NCBI GenBank assembly: GCA_021731285.1
Contig: JAKFXR010000047.1
Span: forward strand, 1 to 48,155
DNA: 48,155 nucleotides
Direction of reading: 5' to 3'
DNA from: Polaromonas sp.
GTDB lineage: Bacteria > Pseudomonadota > Gammaproteobacteria > Burkholderiales > Burkholderiaceae_C
The notes under the pieces are model-generated. The model made no database searches. It was not told the origin of the DNA and saw only the letters and a list, made by a program, of their open reading frames with translations. This document shows, in pieces, positions 7,179 to 15,319 of the stretch; position 1 is the first letter of the stretch; every line of letters begins with the position of its first letter. The translations under genes were made by a program, and so were the position numbers.

Positions 7179-8048
7179 CTAACGGTCAACCAGGTATTTA
7201 AAAATGGCCGCATCATCAAGCGCAGCCATCCCCGCGCCATGCGCCTGGGCAAACACTTCGCTGGCTAATGCGCCAAGCGGCCCCTCGAAACCGGCGGCAC
7301 GGGCCATCTCGACGGCCAGGCGCGTGTCTTTTTCAAGCAGCGTGACATGGGCGCGCGGAGCATAGTCGCCCGCTATGGCGCGGCGCATCCGGTCAGAGCC
7401 TATCCAGCTCTGGCCGCTGGACTGCTCGATCACATCCAGCGTTTTTTCGAGGTCCAGTCCCATGCGACCCGCCAGTGCCAGCGCTTCGGCCGCACCTACC
7501 AGGTTGATACCCGCCAGCAGGTTGTTGACCAGCTTGGTGCGCGCGCCATCGCCGGGTCGGTCGCTGATACGAAACACCCGCGACGAGAGGGCCTGCAGCA
7601 GGGGCCTCTGGGCTTCATACACCGCAGGCGCGCAGGCAAGCATCAGGCTCATGCTCCCGTCCCGCGCCCGGGCCGGACCGCCAGACATGGGCGCATCCAC
7701 CGTGTGCACACCCATGCCGGCCAGCCGGTCTGTGAAAGATTCGACGTCCTGCGGGGCAATGGTCGGGCAGAGAATCACGGTATGGCCGGCCTGCAGCATG
7801 TGGTGCAGGCCGTGCGCGCCAAAGAGCACTTTCTCCGTCTGCACCGCGTCCACCACGCAGACCACATATGCTACGGAATTTATAGCTGCCTGAGCAGGCT
7901 CAGAAAGGGCTGCAGCTCCTTTTGACACCAAACCTTGAACCCGGACAGGGTCGATGTCACACACCTCCACCGTCCAGCCACGCTCCAGCAGGTTCAGGGC
8001 CATGCCCCCGCCCATGTTGCCAATGCCTATCAGGCTCACCTGGTTCAT
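7179..8048 (-). CDS. NAD(P)-dependent beta-hydroxyacid dehydrogenase
   Basis: A 289-residue member of the 3-hydroxyisobutyrate/tartronate-semialdehyde reductase family. The Rossmann fingerprint is SLIGIGNMGGGMALNLLERG (residues 5-24), followed by the acidic end of beta-2 (VCDIDP), DAPMSGGPARARDGSMSLM (substrate-binding G-G motif) and the catalytic-lysine helix (DGARTKLVNNLLAGINLVGAAE). The exact substrate cannot be set. The start, ATG 8048, lies 8 nt after the rodA stop, so the two are probably co-transcribed. Residues 46-60 (AALSEPAQAAINSVA) are encoded by an antisense copy of the 41-nt dispersed element; the domain length is nevertheless normal. Confidence 0.9.
   Translation of the reverse strand: MNQVSLIGIGNMGGGMALNLLERGWTVEVCDIDPVRVQGLVSKGAAALSEPAQAAINSVAYVVCVVDAVQTEKVLFGAHGLHHMLQAGHTVILCPTIAPQDVESFTDRLAGMGVHTVDAPMSGGPARARDGSMSLMLACAPAVYEAQRPLLQALSSRVFRISDRPGDGARTKLVNNLLAGINLVGAAEALALAGRMGLDLEKTLDVIEQSSGQSWIGSDRMRRAIAGDYAPRAHVTLLEKDTRLAVEMARAAGFEGPLGALASEVFAQAHGAGMAALDDAAIFKYLVDR
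7870..7910 (+). repeat. 41-nt dispersed element, copy B, inside the dehydrogenase gene
   Basis: GCTA-N9-TAGC-N17-AAAGGGC, with the usual TTTTGAC tail following at about 7920. It lies antisense within the reading frame at 7179-8048 and keeps it open, contributing the link between beta-2 and beta-3 of the Rossmann fold. Confidence 0.8.
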
Positions 8049-8056
8049 GCGGACCG

Positions 8057-9211
8057 CTAGCTTTGAACCAGCCGTTTGGCCTTGGAAATCGACATCAGGA
8101 TGCCGACCGCCAGACCCAGCGTGACCATCGCTGTGCCGCCATAGCTGATAAATGGCAAGGGCACACCGACCACAGGCAGGATGCCGCTGACCATGCCCAT
8201 GTTGACAAAGGCGTAGGTGAAAAAAATCATCGTGACGGCGCCAGCCAGCAGGCGCGAAAACAGGGTGGGCGCCTCCAGCGCAATCGCCAGGCCGCGCAGG
8301 ATCAGGAAGACAAAGGCAGCAATCAGCACCAGGTTGCCCACCAGGCCAAACTCTTCCGAATAGGCGGCGAAGATGAAATCGGTGGTTCGTTCAGGAATGA
8401 ATTCCAGGTGGGTTTGTGTGCCCTGCATGAAACCCTTGCCCAGCACCCCACCCGAACCGATGGCAATCATGCCCTGGATGATGTGAAACCCCTTGCCCAA
8501 TGGGTCACGGCTCGGATCCAGCAGGGTGCAAATGCGCTGCTGCTGGTAATCGTGCAGGACCGGCCAGCGCACGCCATCGGCGCACAGCTGCGGCTCAAAC
8601 CAGACCACCAGAACAATGCTCACCACAGCCAGCAACACCGGCGGCACGATCAGCTTCCAGCTCAGTCCCGCAAAAAAAATCACGGCCAGACCCGCTGCCA
8701 GCACCAGCAATGAGGTGCCGAGATCGGGCTGGCGCATGATCAGGCCGACGGGAACGATCAGCAAGGCGGCGGCTACCAGAAAATCCAGCGGCCGCAGCTG
8801 GCCTTCGCGCTTCTGGAACCACCAGGCCAGCATCAGCGGCATGGCAATTTTGAGGATTTCGCTGGGCTGGATGACGATGCCCAGGTTGATCCAGCGTCTT
8901 GCGCCTTTCTTGGTGATTCCAAAAATCGCCACCGCCACCAGCAAGCCCACACCCAAGATGTACATGGGAACGGCGAAAGCCATCAGGCGTTGCGGCGGAA
9001 TCTGCGCCACAACAAACATGATGGCGCCCGCAATCAGCATGTTGCGGCCATGGTCCACAAAACGGCTGCCGTGGTCAAAGCCCGACGAGTACATGATCAG
9101 CAGCCCCGCGCAAGCCAGCAGGAAAACCGCAAACGCCAGCGGGCCATCAAAACCGCGAAACATGGGCGAGGCGCGCTGGAAAAGAGAGGGTTTGTCAAAA
9201 ACGGCAGACAT
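8057..9211 (-). CDS. rodA: Rod shape-determining SEDS glycosyltransferase RodA
   Basis: A 384-residue polytopic inner-membrane protein of the SEDS family, the peptidoglycan polymerase of the elongasome that works with PBP2. About ten hydrophobic segments are visible. SEDS signatures include ARRWINLGIVIQPSEILKIAMPL, RQPDLGTSLLVLAAG, TDFIFAAYSEEFGLVGN and GVPLPFISYGGTAM. The start chosen is ATG 9211 (MSAVFDKPS); an upstream open extension reaches a repeat element and is not protein-like. Unlike the common mreBCD-mrdA-rodA arrangement, rodA here is followed by a dehydrogenase and preceded by a divergent esterase gene, so it is unlinked from mreBCD. Confidence 0.93.
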   Translation of the reverse strand: MSAVFDKPSLFQRASPMFRGFDGPLAFAVFLLACAGLLIMYSSGFDHGSRFVDHGRNMLIAGAIMFVVAQIPPQRLMAFAVPMYILGVGLLVAVAIFGITKKGARRWINLGIVIQPSEILKIAMPLMLAWWFQKREGQLRPLDFLVAAALLIVPVGLIMRQPDLGTSLLVLAAGLAVIFFAGLSWKLIVPPVLLAVVSIVLVVWFEPQLCADGVRWPVLHDYQQQRICTLLDPSRDPLGKGFHIIQGMIAIGSGGVLGKGFMQGTQTHLEFIPERTTDFIFAAYSEEFGLVGNLVLIAAFVFLILRGLAIALEAPTLFSRLLAGAVTMIFFTYAFVNMGMVSGILPVVGVPLPFISYGGTAMVTLGLAVGILMSISKAKRLVQS

Positions 9212-9268
9212 GGCCGTGATTATCTTCCAGCGGAGCCCGAGGTCGCGTCGAAACGAGGCCAGGCAGAC

Positions 9269-9309
9269 GCTATATTTCTGATAGCAAACTATTTTTGTCA
9301 CCAAAGGGC
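9269..9309 (+). repeat. 41-nt dispersed element, copy C (rodA/esterase intergenic)
   Basis: GCTAT-N7-ATAGC forms a 5-bp stem, then N17 and AAAGGGC. It lies between the divergent rodA and esterase starts, 57 nt upstream of the rodA ATG, so it may fall inside the rodA transcript leader. Confidence 0.8.
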
Positions 9310-9369
9310 AGACTGCACTTTTCGCTCATCAACCGCAGGCAAGCGCCCCTCGCCGCTTACGATAGCCCC

Positions 9370-9954
9370 ATGCGCACCACCCATCTGCTCTACCTGCACG
9401 GTTTCCGCTCTTCTCCGCTGTCGACCAAGGCCCAAACCATGGCCGCCTGTGTGCGCGAACGGCACCCGCAAGTGCACTGGTGGTGTCCGCAACTCCCGGC
9501 TTCGCCACTGGCGGCCATGCAAGGGGTCATGGACACGATCGCGGGATGGCCGCATGCCTCCATGGCCGTGGTGGGTTCGTCCCTGGGCGGGTTTTATGCG
9601 ACCCATGTGGCCGAAACCCATGGCTGCAAGGCAGTGCTGCTCAACCCGGCAGTGCACCCGGCGCGCGATCTCGCCAGCTACATTGGAGAGCAGACGAGCT
9701 GGCACGACCCCTCAGAGCGATTTTTCTTCGAACCGCGCTTCGTGGACGAGTTTCGCGCCCTGGAGCACGGACCCACCCGGCGGCCGGACAACTACTTCGC
9801 GGTCATTGCCAAAGGCGACGAGGTGCTGGACTGGCGTGAAATGACGGGCCGCTATGCGGGAGCCCGGATCAAGCTGCTCGAAGGCGGGGACCACGCGATC
9901 AGCGATTTTGATGCGCACCTGCCAGACATCCTGGACTTTCTCGCTCTGGTGTGA
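9370..9954 (+). CDS. YqiA/YcfP-type alpha/beta-hydrolase (esterase)
   Basis: A 194-residue compact hydrolase. LYLHGFRSSP (residues 7-16) gives the oxyanion-hole region, GSSLGG (69-74) carries the nucleophilic Ser71, and GDEVLDW and GGDHAISDF supply the expected catalytic Asp and His. Small size and the early HGF motif fit the YqiA family, whose E. coli member hydrolyses short acyl esters; the true substrate here is unknown. The start is ATG 9370, immediately before the first beta strand. It is divergent from rodA and 52 nt upstream of the RNB nuclease. Confidence 0.88.
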   Translation: MRTTHLLYLHGFRSSPLSTKAQTMAACVRERHPQVHWWCPQLPASPLAAMQGVMDTIAGWPHASMAVVGSSLGGFYATHVAETHGCKAVLLNPAVHPARDLASYIGEQTSWHDPSERFFFEPRFVDEFRALEHGPTRRPDNYFAVIAKGDEVLDWREMTGRYAGARIKLLEGGDHAISDFDAHLPDILDFLALV

Positions 9955-10006
9955 AGGCTGCGACACGGCGGCCTGATTACACTAGAAGCAACCAAAGGAT
10001 GATGTT

Positions 10007-12076
10007 TTGTTTGTACTGTTTGAAGAAGCCGGCAAGTTTCTGGCAGGCCGGATCCTGTCCGAGGCCGAGAGTTCGGTTCAGGTTGAGCTGGATTCGGGTA
10101 AACGCGTCAAGGTCAAAGCCGCCAACGCCTTGCTGAGGTTCGAAAAGCCCGCGCCCGCCGCGTTGATTGCCGCAGGGCAACAATTGAGTGAAGACATCGA
10201 ACTGGACCTGGCCTGGGAGTTTGCCAGCGAGGACGAGTTCAGCTTTGGCGACCTGGCCCGGGATTACTTCAGCGCCGACCCCAGCAAGGCCGCGTCGACC
10301 GAGCAACAGGCCGCCGCCCTGTTTCGCCTCTACGACGCACCGCATTATTTCCGGCGCGCCGGTAAAGGGCGCTTCAAAAAAGCACCGCCTGAAATCCTCC
10401 AGCAGGCCCTGCTGGCCATCGAGAAGAAAAAGCAGGTCATGGCGCAAATCAGCGCCTGGGCCGAAGCGCTGGGAAAGGGCCAGTGCCCGGATCCGGTCCG
10501 CGACCAGCTGTACAAAATTCTCTTCAAACCGGACAAGAACAGCCCCGAGTACAAGGCCGTGGTCGAGGCCGCGCGGGCCACCCACAAGGCACCGCTGGAC
10601 CTGCTGCAGCAAGCCGGAGCCATTGCTTCGGCCTACCAGTTTCACTGGAAGCGTTTTCTCTTCGAAAACTTTCCCAAAGGAACGGGCTTTCCGGCTGTGC
10701 AGGCGCCCGCCATCAAGGACGAACTGCCGCTGGCCCAAGTGCAGGCTTTCTCGATCGACGACTCCAGCACGACCGAGATCGATGACGCGTTGTCGGTGCA
10801 GGGTCTGTCCAGCGGCACGGTCACCCTGGGCATCCATATTGCTGCGCCTGGCCTGGCCGTGCTGCCGGGCAGCCCGGTGGATGCCCTGGGACGTGCGCGA
10901 CTGTCCACGGTCTACATGCCGGGCTACAAGCTGACCATGCTGCCTGACGAGGTGGTGCAGAGCTACACCCTGCAGGAGGGGCGCAACTGCCCTGCACTGT
11001 CGCTCTATGTCACGCTGGACGAAGCCACGCTGGCCATCACCGGGACAACAACCGTGCTGGAGCTGGTGCCAATTGCCAGCAACCTGCGCCACGACAAGCT
11101 CGACAGCGTTTTCACGGAAGAATTCTTTGAGAAGGCTGTCGCAACACCTCCGGCAGATGTGGCGTGGGGACCCGAACTGACGTTTTTGCACCGGCTGGCG
11201 CGCCACCTGAAAGCCCAGCGTGAAGTGGTGCGCGGCAAGCCGGAAAACTTCAACCGGCCCGACTACAACTTCGGCCTGGACAACCCGTCGGGCAAGGAGC
11301 CGGAAGGCAACGAGACGGTAAGCATCAGCATCCGCAAGCGCGGCGCGCCGCTGGACCTGATCGTTGCCGAGGCCATGATTCTTGCCAACAGCACCTGGGG
11401 CGAGTGGCTGGCCGAGCACGGCGTACCGGGGATTTACCGCAGCCAGGCCAGCCTGGCGCCGGGCGTGAAGGTGCGCATGGGCACCAAGGCCTTGCCGCAT
11501 GCCGGCATTGGCGTCAAAAGCTACGCCTGGAGCACCTCGCCCCTGCGCCGCTACACCGACCTGGTCAACCAGTGGCAAATCATTGCCTGCGTCAAAAACG
11601 GCCGCACCGCTGCGCTGGCCGCACCTTTCAAGCCCAGGGACACCGACCTGTTCTCCATCATCTCGGGCTTTGACGGCGCCTATGGCGCCTACAACGGTTT
11701 TCAGGCAGGAATCGAGCGCTACTGGACCCTCAAGTACATCCAGCAACATGCGCTGACCGAGCTGACCGCCACCGCCTTCAAGGACAACCTGGTGCGCGCC
11801 GACGACTTGCCGCTGGTGCTGCCCGCCGCGGGCGCGCAGGGCCTGCCCCGAGGCGCGAGGGTGCGCATCCGGCTGGGTGCGATTGATGAGATCACCCTGG
11901 ATGTGGCCGGTACCGTGATTGAGCGGCTGGATGCGGCGGTGGACGAAGCTGCCGCCGAGGCGGTGGAAGAGGAGGACAACGAGTCGGAGATGGCCGCAGG
12001 TCCGATCTCCATTGCGGTGGACATGAGCGACGTCGCCAGCGACACAACTGCCTCCGCAACCGCTGCCGACAGTTAG
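10007..12076 (+). CDS. RNB-domain exoribonuclease (RNase II/R-like)
   Basis: A 689-residue 3'-5' exoribonuclease. The catalytic RNB block FSIDDSSTTEIDDALSV near residues 247-263 supplies the Mg-binding aspartates. YNFGLDNPSGKEPEG and SYAWSTSPLRRYTDLVNQWQ are the later RNB motifs. A weakly S1-like strand region (LPRGARVRIRLGAIDEITL) is followed by an acidic, Ala-rich tail. The start is a TTG at 10007 with AAAGGAT upstream at suitable spacing; an ATG at 10002 is in another frame. It acts on cytoplasmic RNA; whether it behaves more like RNase II or RNase R cannot be decided here. It lies upstream of the TonB-like gene, aroE and mtgA on the same strand. Confidence 0.92.
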   Translation: MFVLFEEAGKFLAGRILSEAESSVQVELDSGKRVKVKAANALLRFEKPAPAALIAAGQQLSEDIELDLAWEFASEDEFSFGDLARDYFSADPSKAASTEQQAAALFRLYDAPHYFRRAGKGRFKKAPPEILQQALLAIEKKKQVMAQISAWAEALGKGQCPDPVRDQLYKILFKPDKNSPEYKAVVEAARATHKAPLDLLQQAGAIASAYQFHWKRFLFENFPKGTGFPAVQAPAIKDELPLAQVQAFSIDDSSTTEIDDALSVQGLSSGTVTLGIHIAAPGLAVLPGSPVDALGRARLSTVYMPGYKLTMLPDEVVQSYTLQEGRNCPALSLYVTLDEATLAITGTTTVLELVPIASNLRHDKLDSVFTEEFFEKAVATPPADVAWGPELTFLHRLARHLKAQREVVRGKPENFNRPDYNFGLDNPSGKEPEGNETVSISIRKRGAPLDLIVAEAMILANSTWGEWLAEHGVPGIYRSQASLAPGVKVRMGTKALPHAGIGVKSYAWSTSPLRRYTDLVNQWQIIACVKNGRTAALAAPFKPRDTDLFSIISGFDGAYGAYNGFQAGIERYWTLKYIQQHALTELTATAFKDNLVRADDLPLVLPAAGAQGLPRGARVRIRLGAIDEITLDVAGTVIERLDAAVDEAAAEAVEEEDNESEMAAGPISIAVDMSDVASDTTASATAADS

Positions 12077-12111
12077 CCTTTTCGCCGGCTTAAGCCCGAT
12101 AATCCTGTTCT

Positions 12112-12960
12112 GTGAAGTCACCCAGCACCCTGCAAATCGCCCTGGGCTTTTCAGTTGCCCTGCATGCGGTCCTGCTGACCGTGCGTTTTGTCGATCCAGA
12201 GCGCTTCAACCGCGTCTTCCAGGACACGCCACTGGAGGTCATTCTGGTCAACACCCGATCCACCGAAAAGCCCGAAGTGGCGCGGGCGATTGCCCAGACC
12301 TCGCTCGCCGGCGGCGGCGACACCGACAAGGGACGGGCCACCAGTCCGCTGCCGCCTTCAGTCCGGACCGAGCTTGGTGATGCTGCGGAAGACGCGCAGC
12401 GGCAAATCGATGCCATGCAGCAGCAGCAGACCATGCTGCTGGCACAGATCAGCAAACAACTGGCAGCCATGCCGCCGCCCGATCCGAAATTGCCCGCCAA
12501 CGACGCGGCTCAGGCCGAGCGTGAAGAAAAACGCAAGCAGCTGATCAAGATCCTGGCCGAGATCGAGCGACGCATCAACGAGGAAAACGCGCGGCCGAAA
12601 AAGCGCTACATCAGCCCCGCCACACGGGAGGAGGTGTATGCGGTCTACTACGACACACTGCGCCGCAAAATCGAGGAAAAGGGAACAGTCAATTTTCCGG
12701 AGCTAGCGGGCAAAAAACTTTATGGCGAACTGACCATGGTGTTGACCATCAATTTCGACGGCCGTGTGCTGGCCACGGAAGTGGCTGAAACCTCGGGCAA
12801 CCTGGCGCTGGACCGGCGCGCCCAGCTGATTGTTCGCGGCACCGGCCCGTTTGGAAGCTTTAACGAAGCCATGCGGCGCAAGGCAGATCAGATCGTGGTG
12901 GTGTCACGCTTCAAGTTCTCGCGTGATGACACACTGGAAACCCGTCAAGTCGAACGCTGA
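12112..12960 (+). CDS. TonB-family C-terminal domain protein
   Basis: A 282-residue protein starting at GTG 12112. A single N-terminal membrane segment (IALGFSVALHAVLLTVRF, residues 8-25) is followed by a Pro/Ala linker and a Gln/Glu/Lys-rich coiled coil (about 100-165). The C-terminal beta-alpha-beta domain contains YYDTLRRKIEEKGTVNFPE and TINFDGRVLATEVAETSGNLALD, which matches the TonB C-terminal fold. No exbB or exbD is nearby, so it may be an envelope protein of another role or work with Exb proteins encoded elsewhere. It ends 8 nt before aroE and is probably co-transcribed with it. Confidence 0.85.
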   Translation: MKSPSTLQIALGFSVALHAVLLTVRFVDPERFNRVFQDTPLEVILVNTRSTEKPEVARAIAQTSLAGGGDTDKGRATSPLPPSVRTELGDAAEDAQRQIDAMQQQQTMLLAQISKQLAAMPPPDPKLPANDAAQAEREEKRKQLIKILAEIERRINEENARPKKRYISPATREEVYAVYYDTLRRKIEEKGTVNFPELAGKKLYGELTMVLTINFDGRVLATEVAETSGNLALDRRAQLIVRGTGPFGSFNEAMRRKADQIVVVSRFKFSRDDTLETRQVER

Positions 12961-12968
12961 TTAAAAAC

Positions 12969-13808
12969 ATGGATCATTACTGCGTCCTCGGCAACCCGGT
13001 ACAACACAGCAAGTCGCCCGGCATCCATGCGCGCTTTGCCGAACTCACCGGCCAAACCATGGCCTACAGCAAACAGCTCGTGCCCCTGGACGGTTTTGCC
13101 AATGCCTTGCAGCAATGGATGGCCAGCGGCGCCCGGGGTTGCAATGTGACCGTGCCCTTCAAGTTTGAAGCCTTCCAGATGGCCAGCAACGCGACCGAGA
13201 GGGCCCAACTGGCGCAGGCCGCCAACACGCTCAAACTCAAGGGCCAACACATCGAGGCGGACAACACCGACGGGATCGGGCTGGTCAACGACATCCAGGT
13301 AAATGCCGGCGTCAGCCTGGCCGGGCGCGACCTGTTGTTGCTGGGCGCCGGTGGCGCCGCAGCGGGGGTGCTTGGTCCCCTGCTGGCTGCCGGGCCACGC
13401 CGGCTGGTGGTGGCCAACCGGACGCTGGCCAAAGCCCAGGCCCTGGTGGCACGGCATGCGGCCCATCCTGCGCTGCAGGATCTGCTACAAAAAACAGAGC
13501 TGCAAGCGTCCGGTCTGCAAGGGCTGGATGCCGATTTTGATGTGATCATCAACGGTACCGCCAGCAGCCTGGGGGGCGGCGAGGTACCGGTGCATGCCAG
13601 CGTACTCAAGCCCGGTGCGCTGGCCTACGACATGATGTACGGCGCTGCCGCACAGGGATTTGCCGACTGGGCCCTGAGCCATGGCGCCGTACCGCGTGAT
13701 GGTCTCGGCATGCTGGTGGAGCAGGCTGCCGAGTCGTTTTTATTCTGGCGCGGTGTGCGCCCGCCTTCTGCCCAGGTGCTGCAGGAAATGCGCGAGGCTC
13801 TCGCATGA
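12969..13808 (+). CDS. aroE: Shikimate dehydrogenase
   Basis: Reduces 3-dehydroshikimate to shikimate with NADPH in the shikimate pathway. The N-terminal substrate motif GNPVQHSKSPGIHARF, catalytic-lysine region GCNVTVPFKFEA, DNTDGIGL and the NADP-binding GAGGAAAGVLGPLL are all present, as is the C-terminal YDMMYG. The 279-residue length is a little above the E. coli enzyme; the extra residues (about 165-186, LLQKTELQASGLQGLDADFD) coincide with copy F of the 41-nt element. The stop overlaps the mtgA start (ATGA), so the two are translationally coupled. It shares the pathway with aroG at 3018. Confidence 0.95.
   Translation: MDHYCVLGNPVQHSKSPGIHARFAELTGQTMAYSKQLVPLDGFANALQQWMASGARGCNVTVPFKFEAFQMASNATERAQLAQAANTLKLKGQHIEADNTDGIGLVNDIQVNAGVSLAGRDLLLLGAGGAAAGVLGPLLAAGPRRLVVANRTLAKAQALVARHAAHPALQDLLQKTELQASGLQGLDADFDVIINGTASSLGGGEVPVHASVLKPGALAYDMMYGAAAQGFADWALSHGAVPRDGLGMLVEQAAESFLFWRGVRPPSAQVLQEMREALA
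13484..13524 (+). repeat. 41-nt dispersed element, copy F, inside aroE
   Basis: GCTA-N9-GAGC-N17-CAAGGGC with the usual TTTTGAT tail at about 13535. It is read in sense in aroE as LQKTELQASGLQG. The TAGC of other copies is GAGC here; TAG would be an in-frame stop. Confidence 0.8.
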
Positions 13809-14551
13809 AAGCCGCGCTGCGCTGGCTGGTGCTAGCCGTTTTTGCCGGCATCGCCCTGCAACTTTATTTTGTAGGCCGCATTGCGATGATGGCCGTGATG
13901 GATCCGCAATCGACAGCCTTCCAGCGCTCCGAGGCCTGGCGCCTGGCGACGGAAAAAGGTGACCTGAAATGGCGCCAGCAGTGGGTGCCCTATGCCGGAC
14001 TGTCGGACAACCTGAAGCGGGCAGTCATCGTTTCCGAAGATGCAACCTTTGTGGAGCATGAAGGCGTGGATATCGAGGCGCTGGAAAAAGCCTGGGAAAA
14101 AAATGCCAAAGCCGAGCAGCGCGCAGAAAAGACCGGCAAGCTGGGCAGCCGTGTCGCGGCGGGAGGCAGCAGCAAGCCGCCAAAAATCGTGGGCGGCTCC
14201 ACCATCACGCAGCAACTGGCGAAAAACCTGTTCCTGTCCGGCGAGCGCACCCTCATGCGCAAGGGCCAGGAGCTGCTTCTCACGCTGATGCTGGAAGCGC
14301 TGCTGAGCAAACAGCGGATTCTGGAGATCTACCTCAACAGCGTCGAATGGGGCGAAGGTGTCTTTGGCGCAGAAGCCGCAGCCCAGCACTACTTTCGCAA
14401 ACCGGCGTCCCAGCTCGGCGCCTACGAGGCCGCGCGCCTGGCGGTGATGTTGCCGCGGCCCAAGTATTTTGAGACCCGACCAGGCTCGGCCTATCTGGCC
14501 TCGCGCGCATCCACCATCGCGGCGCGCATGGGCGGGGTCGCGCTGCCATGA
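13805..14551 (+). CDS. mtgA: Monofunctional biosynthetic peptidoglycan transglycosylase
   Basis: A 248-residue GT51 enzyme that polymerises lipid II at the periplasmic face of the inner membrane. An N-terminal anchor (LRWLVLAVFAGIALQLYFVG) precedes GT51 motif 1 SEDATFVEHEGVD with the catalytic Glu at 78, then GGSTITQQLAKNLFL, RKGQELLLTLMLEALLSKQRILEIYLN and EWGEGVFGAEAAAQHYF. A Lys/Ala/Gly-rich stretch between motifs 1 and 2 (about residues 95-125) is longer than in E. coli MtgA. ATG 13805 overlaps the aroE stop by 4 nt. Confidence 0.95.
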   Translation: MKAALRWLVLAVFAGIALQLYFVGRIAMMAVMDPQSTAFQRSEAWRLATEKGDLKWRQQWVPYAGLSDNLKRAVIVSEDATFVEHEGVDIEALEKAWEKNAKAEQRAEKTGKLGSRVAAGGSSKPPKIVGGSTITQQLAKNLFLSGERTLMRKGQELLLTLMLEALLSKQRILEIYLNSVEWGEGVFGAEAAAQHYFRKPASQLGAYEAARLAVMLPRPKYFETRPGSAYLASRASTIAARMGGVALP

Positions 14552-14560
14552 AAAGACAGA

Positions 14561-14646
14561 GCCCCCACGTTCGCGCACTGCGTGTCGCTCTCTGCCCCCC
14601 GAGGGGGCGCTGCGCCTGCGGACCGGCGGAGCCGGATCCGCGGCCC
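14561..14646 (+). repeat. GC-rich ~84-bp dispersed repeat, copy 2
   Basis: It starts GCCCCCACG, diverges over the next ~20 nt, then matches from the CCCCCCGAGGGGGC palindrome through GCGCTGCGCCTGCGGACCGG to CCGCGGCC. It fills most of the 156-nt gap between mtgA and the acyltransferase. Confidence 0.8.
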
Positions 14647-14707
14647 CGACTGGCCTTGGGAGACCAGACACCTTGCTGCGCGAGGTTGCGAGCGATGGGG
14701 GCTCAAG

Positions 14708-15319
14708 ATGCTAGCTAAATTGATGAGCCTGTTCCTGCTGGGGCTGATACGTGCTCTGACCGGAGCACAGGCTCGCTGGCAGGGTTGTCCCCCCAAGGCG
14801 GAGCAGCGCATTTATTTTGCCAACCATCAAAGCCATGCCGACCTGGTGCTGATCTGGGCCGCCCTGCCCGCAGAACTGCGAAGCATCACGCGCCCCATCG
14901 CGGCCAAAGACTACTGGACCAAAACACCTTTCAAGCAGTGGATCACCACTGCCGTGTTCAACGCCATCTATGTGGACCGGGTCAAGACCACCGAGCAGGA
15001 TCCGCTGGAGCCCCTGATTGATGCGCTGGAGAGCGGCGACTCCATCATCCTTTTTCCGGAGGGGACACGCGGCAACCAGGAGGAGCCGCAGGCCTTCAAG
15101 TCAGGGCTGTACAACCTGGCCATGAAATTTCCCCAGGTGGTACTGGTGCCCGCCTGGATCAACAACGTGCAGCGCGTGATGCCCAAGGGGGAGGTCGTGC
15201 CGGTCCCCATATTGTGCTCGGTCACCTTCGGCGCGCCCATCGCCATTGAAGACGCGGAAGACCGCGGCCATTTCCTGGCCCGTGCGCGTCAGGCGGTGAT
15301 CGCCTTGAGGGACACCTGA
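14708..15319 (+). CDS. PlsC-like 1-acyl-glycerol-3-phosphate acyltransferase
   Basis: A 203-residue membrane-associated acyltransferase. NHQSHAD (residues 39-45) is the catalytic HX4D motif, FPEGTRG is the glycerol-phosphate binding motif, and an N-terminal hydrophobic helix anchors it (MLAKLMSLFLLGLIRALTG). It likely makes phosphatidic acid or acylates a related lysolipid. The start is ATG 14708; upstream in-frame sequence is the dispersed repeat. Its stop overlaps the next gene's start by 1 nt (TGATG). That gene encodes a CdsA-like enzyme that would use its product, a sensible pair for phospholipid synthesis. Confidence 0.9.
   Translation: MLAKLMSLFLLGLIRALTGAQARWQGCPPKAEQRIYFANHQSHADLVLIWAALPAELRSITRPIAAKDYWTKTPFKQWITTAVFNAIYVDRVKTTEQDPLEPLIDALESGDSIILFPEGTRGNQEEPQAFKSGLYNLAMKFPQVVLVPAWINNVQRVMPKGEVVPVPILCSVTFGAPIAIEDAEDRGHFLARARQAVIALRDT

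Noticed and set aside
9977-12121. A 714-codon open frame on the minus strand opposite the RNB nuclease gene.
   Set aside because: Product is Gly/Gln/Arg/His-rich with no known domain, and the plus strand carries a clear RNB enzyme over the same bases. It is a by-product of GC-rich codon use.
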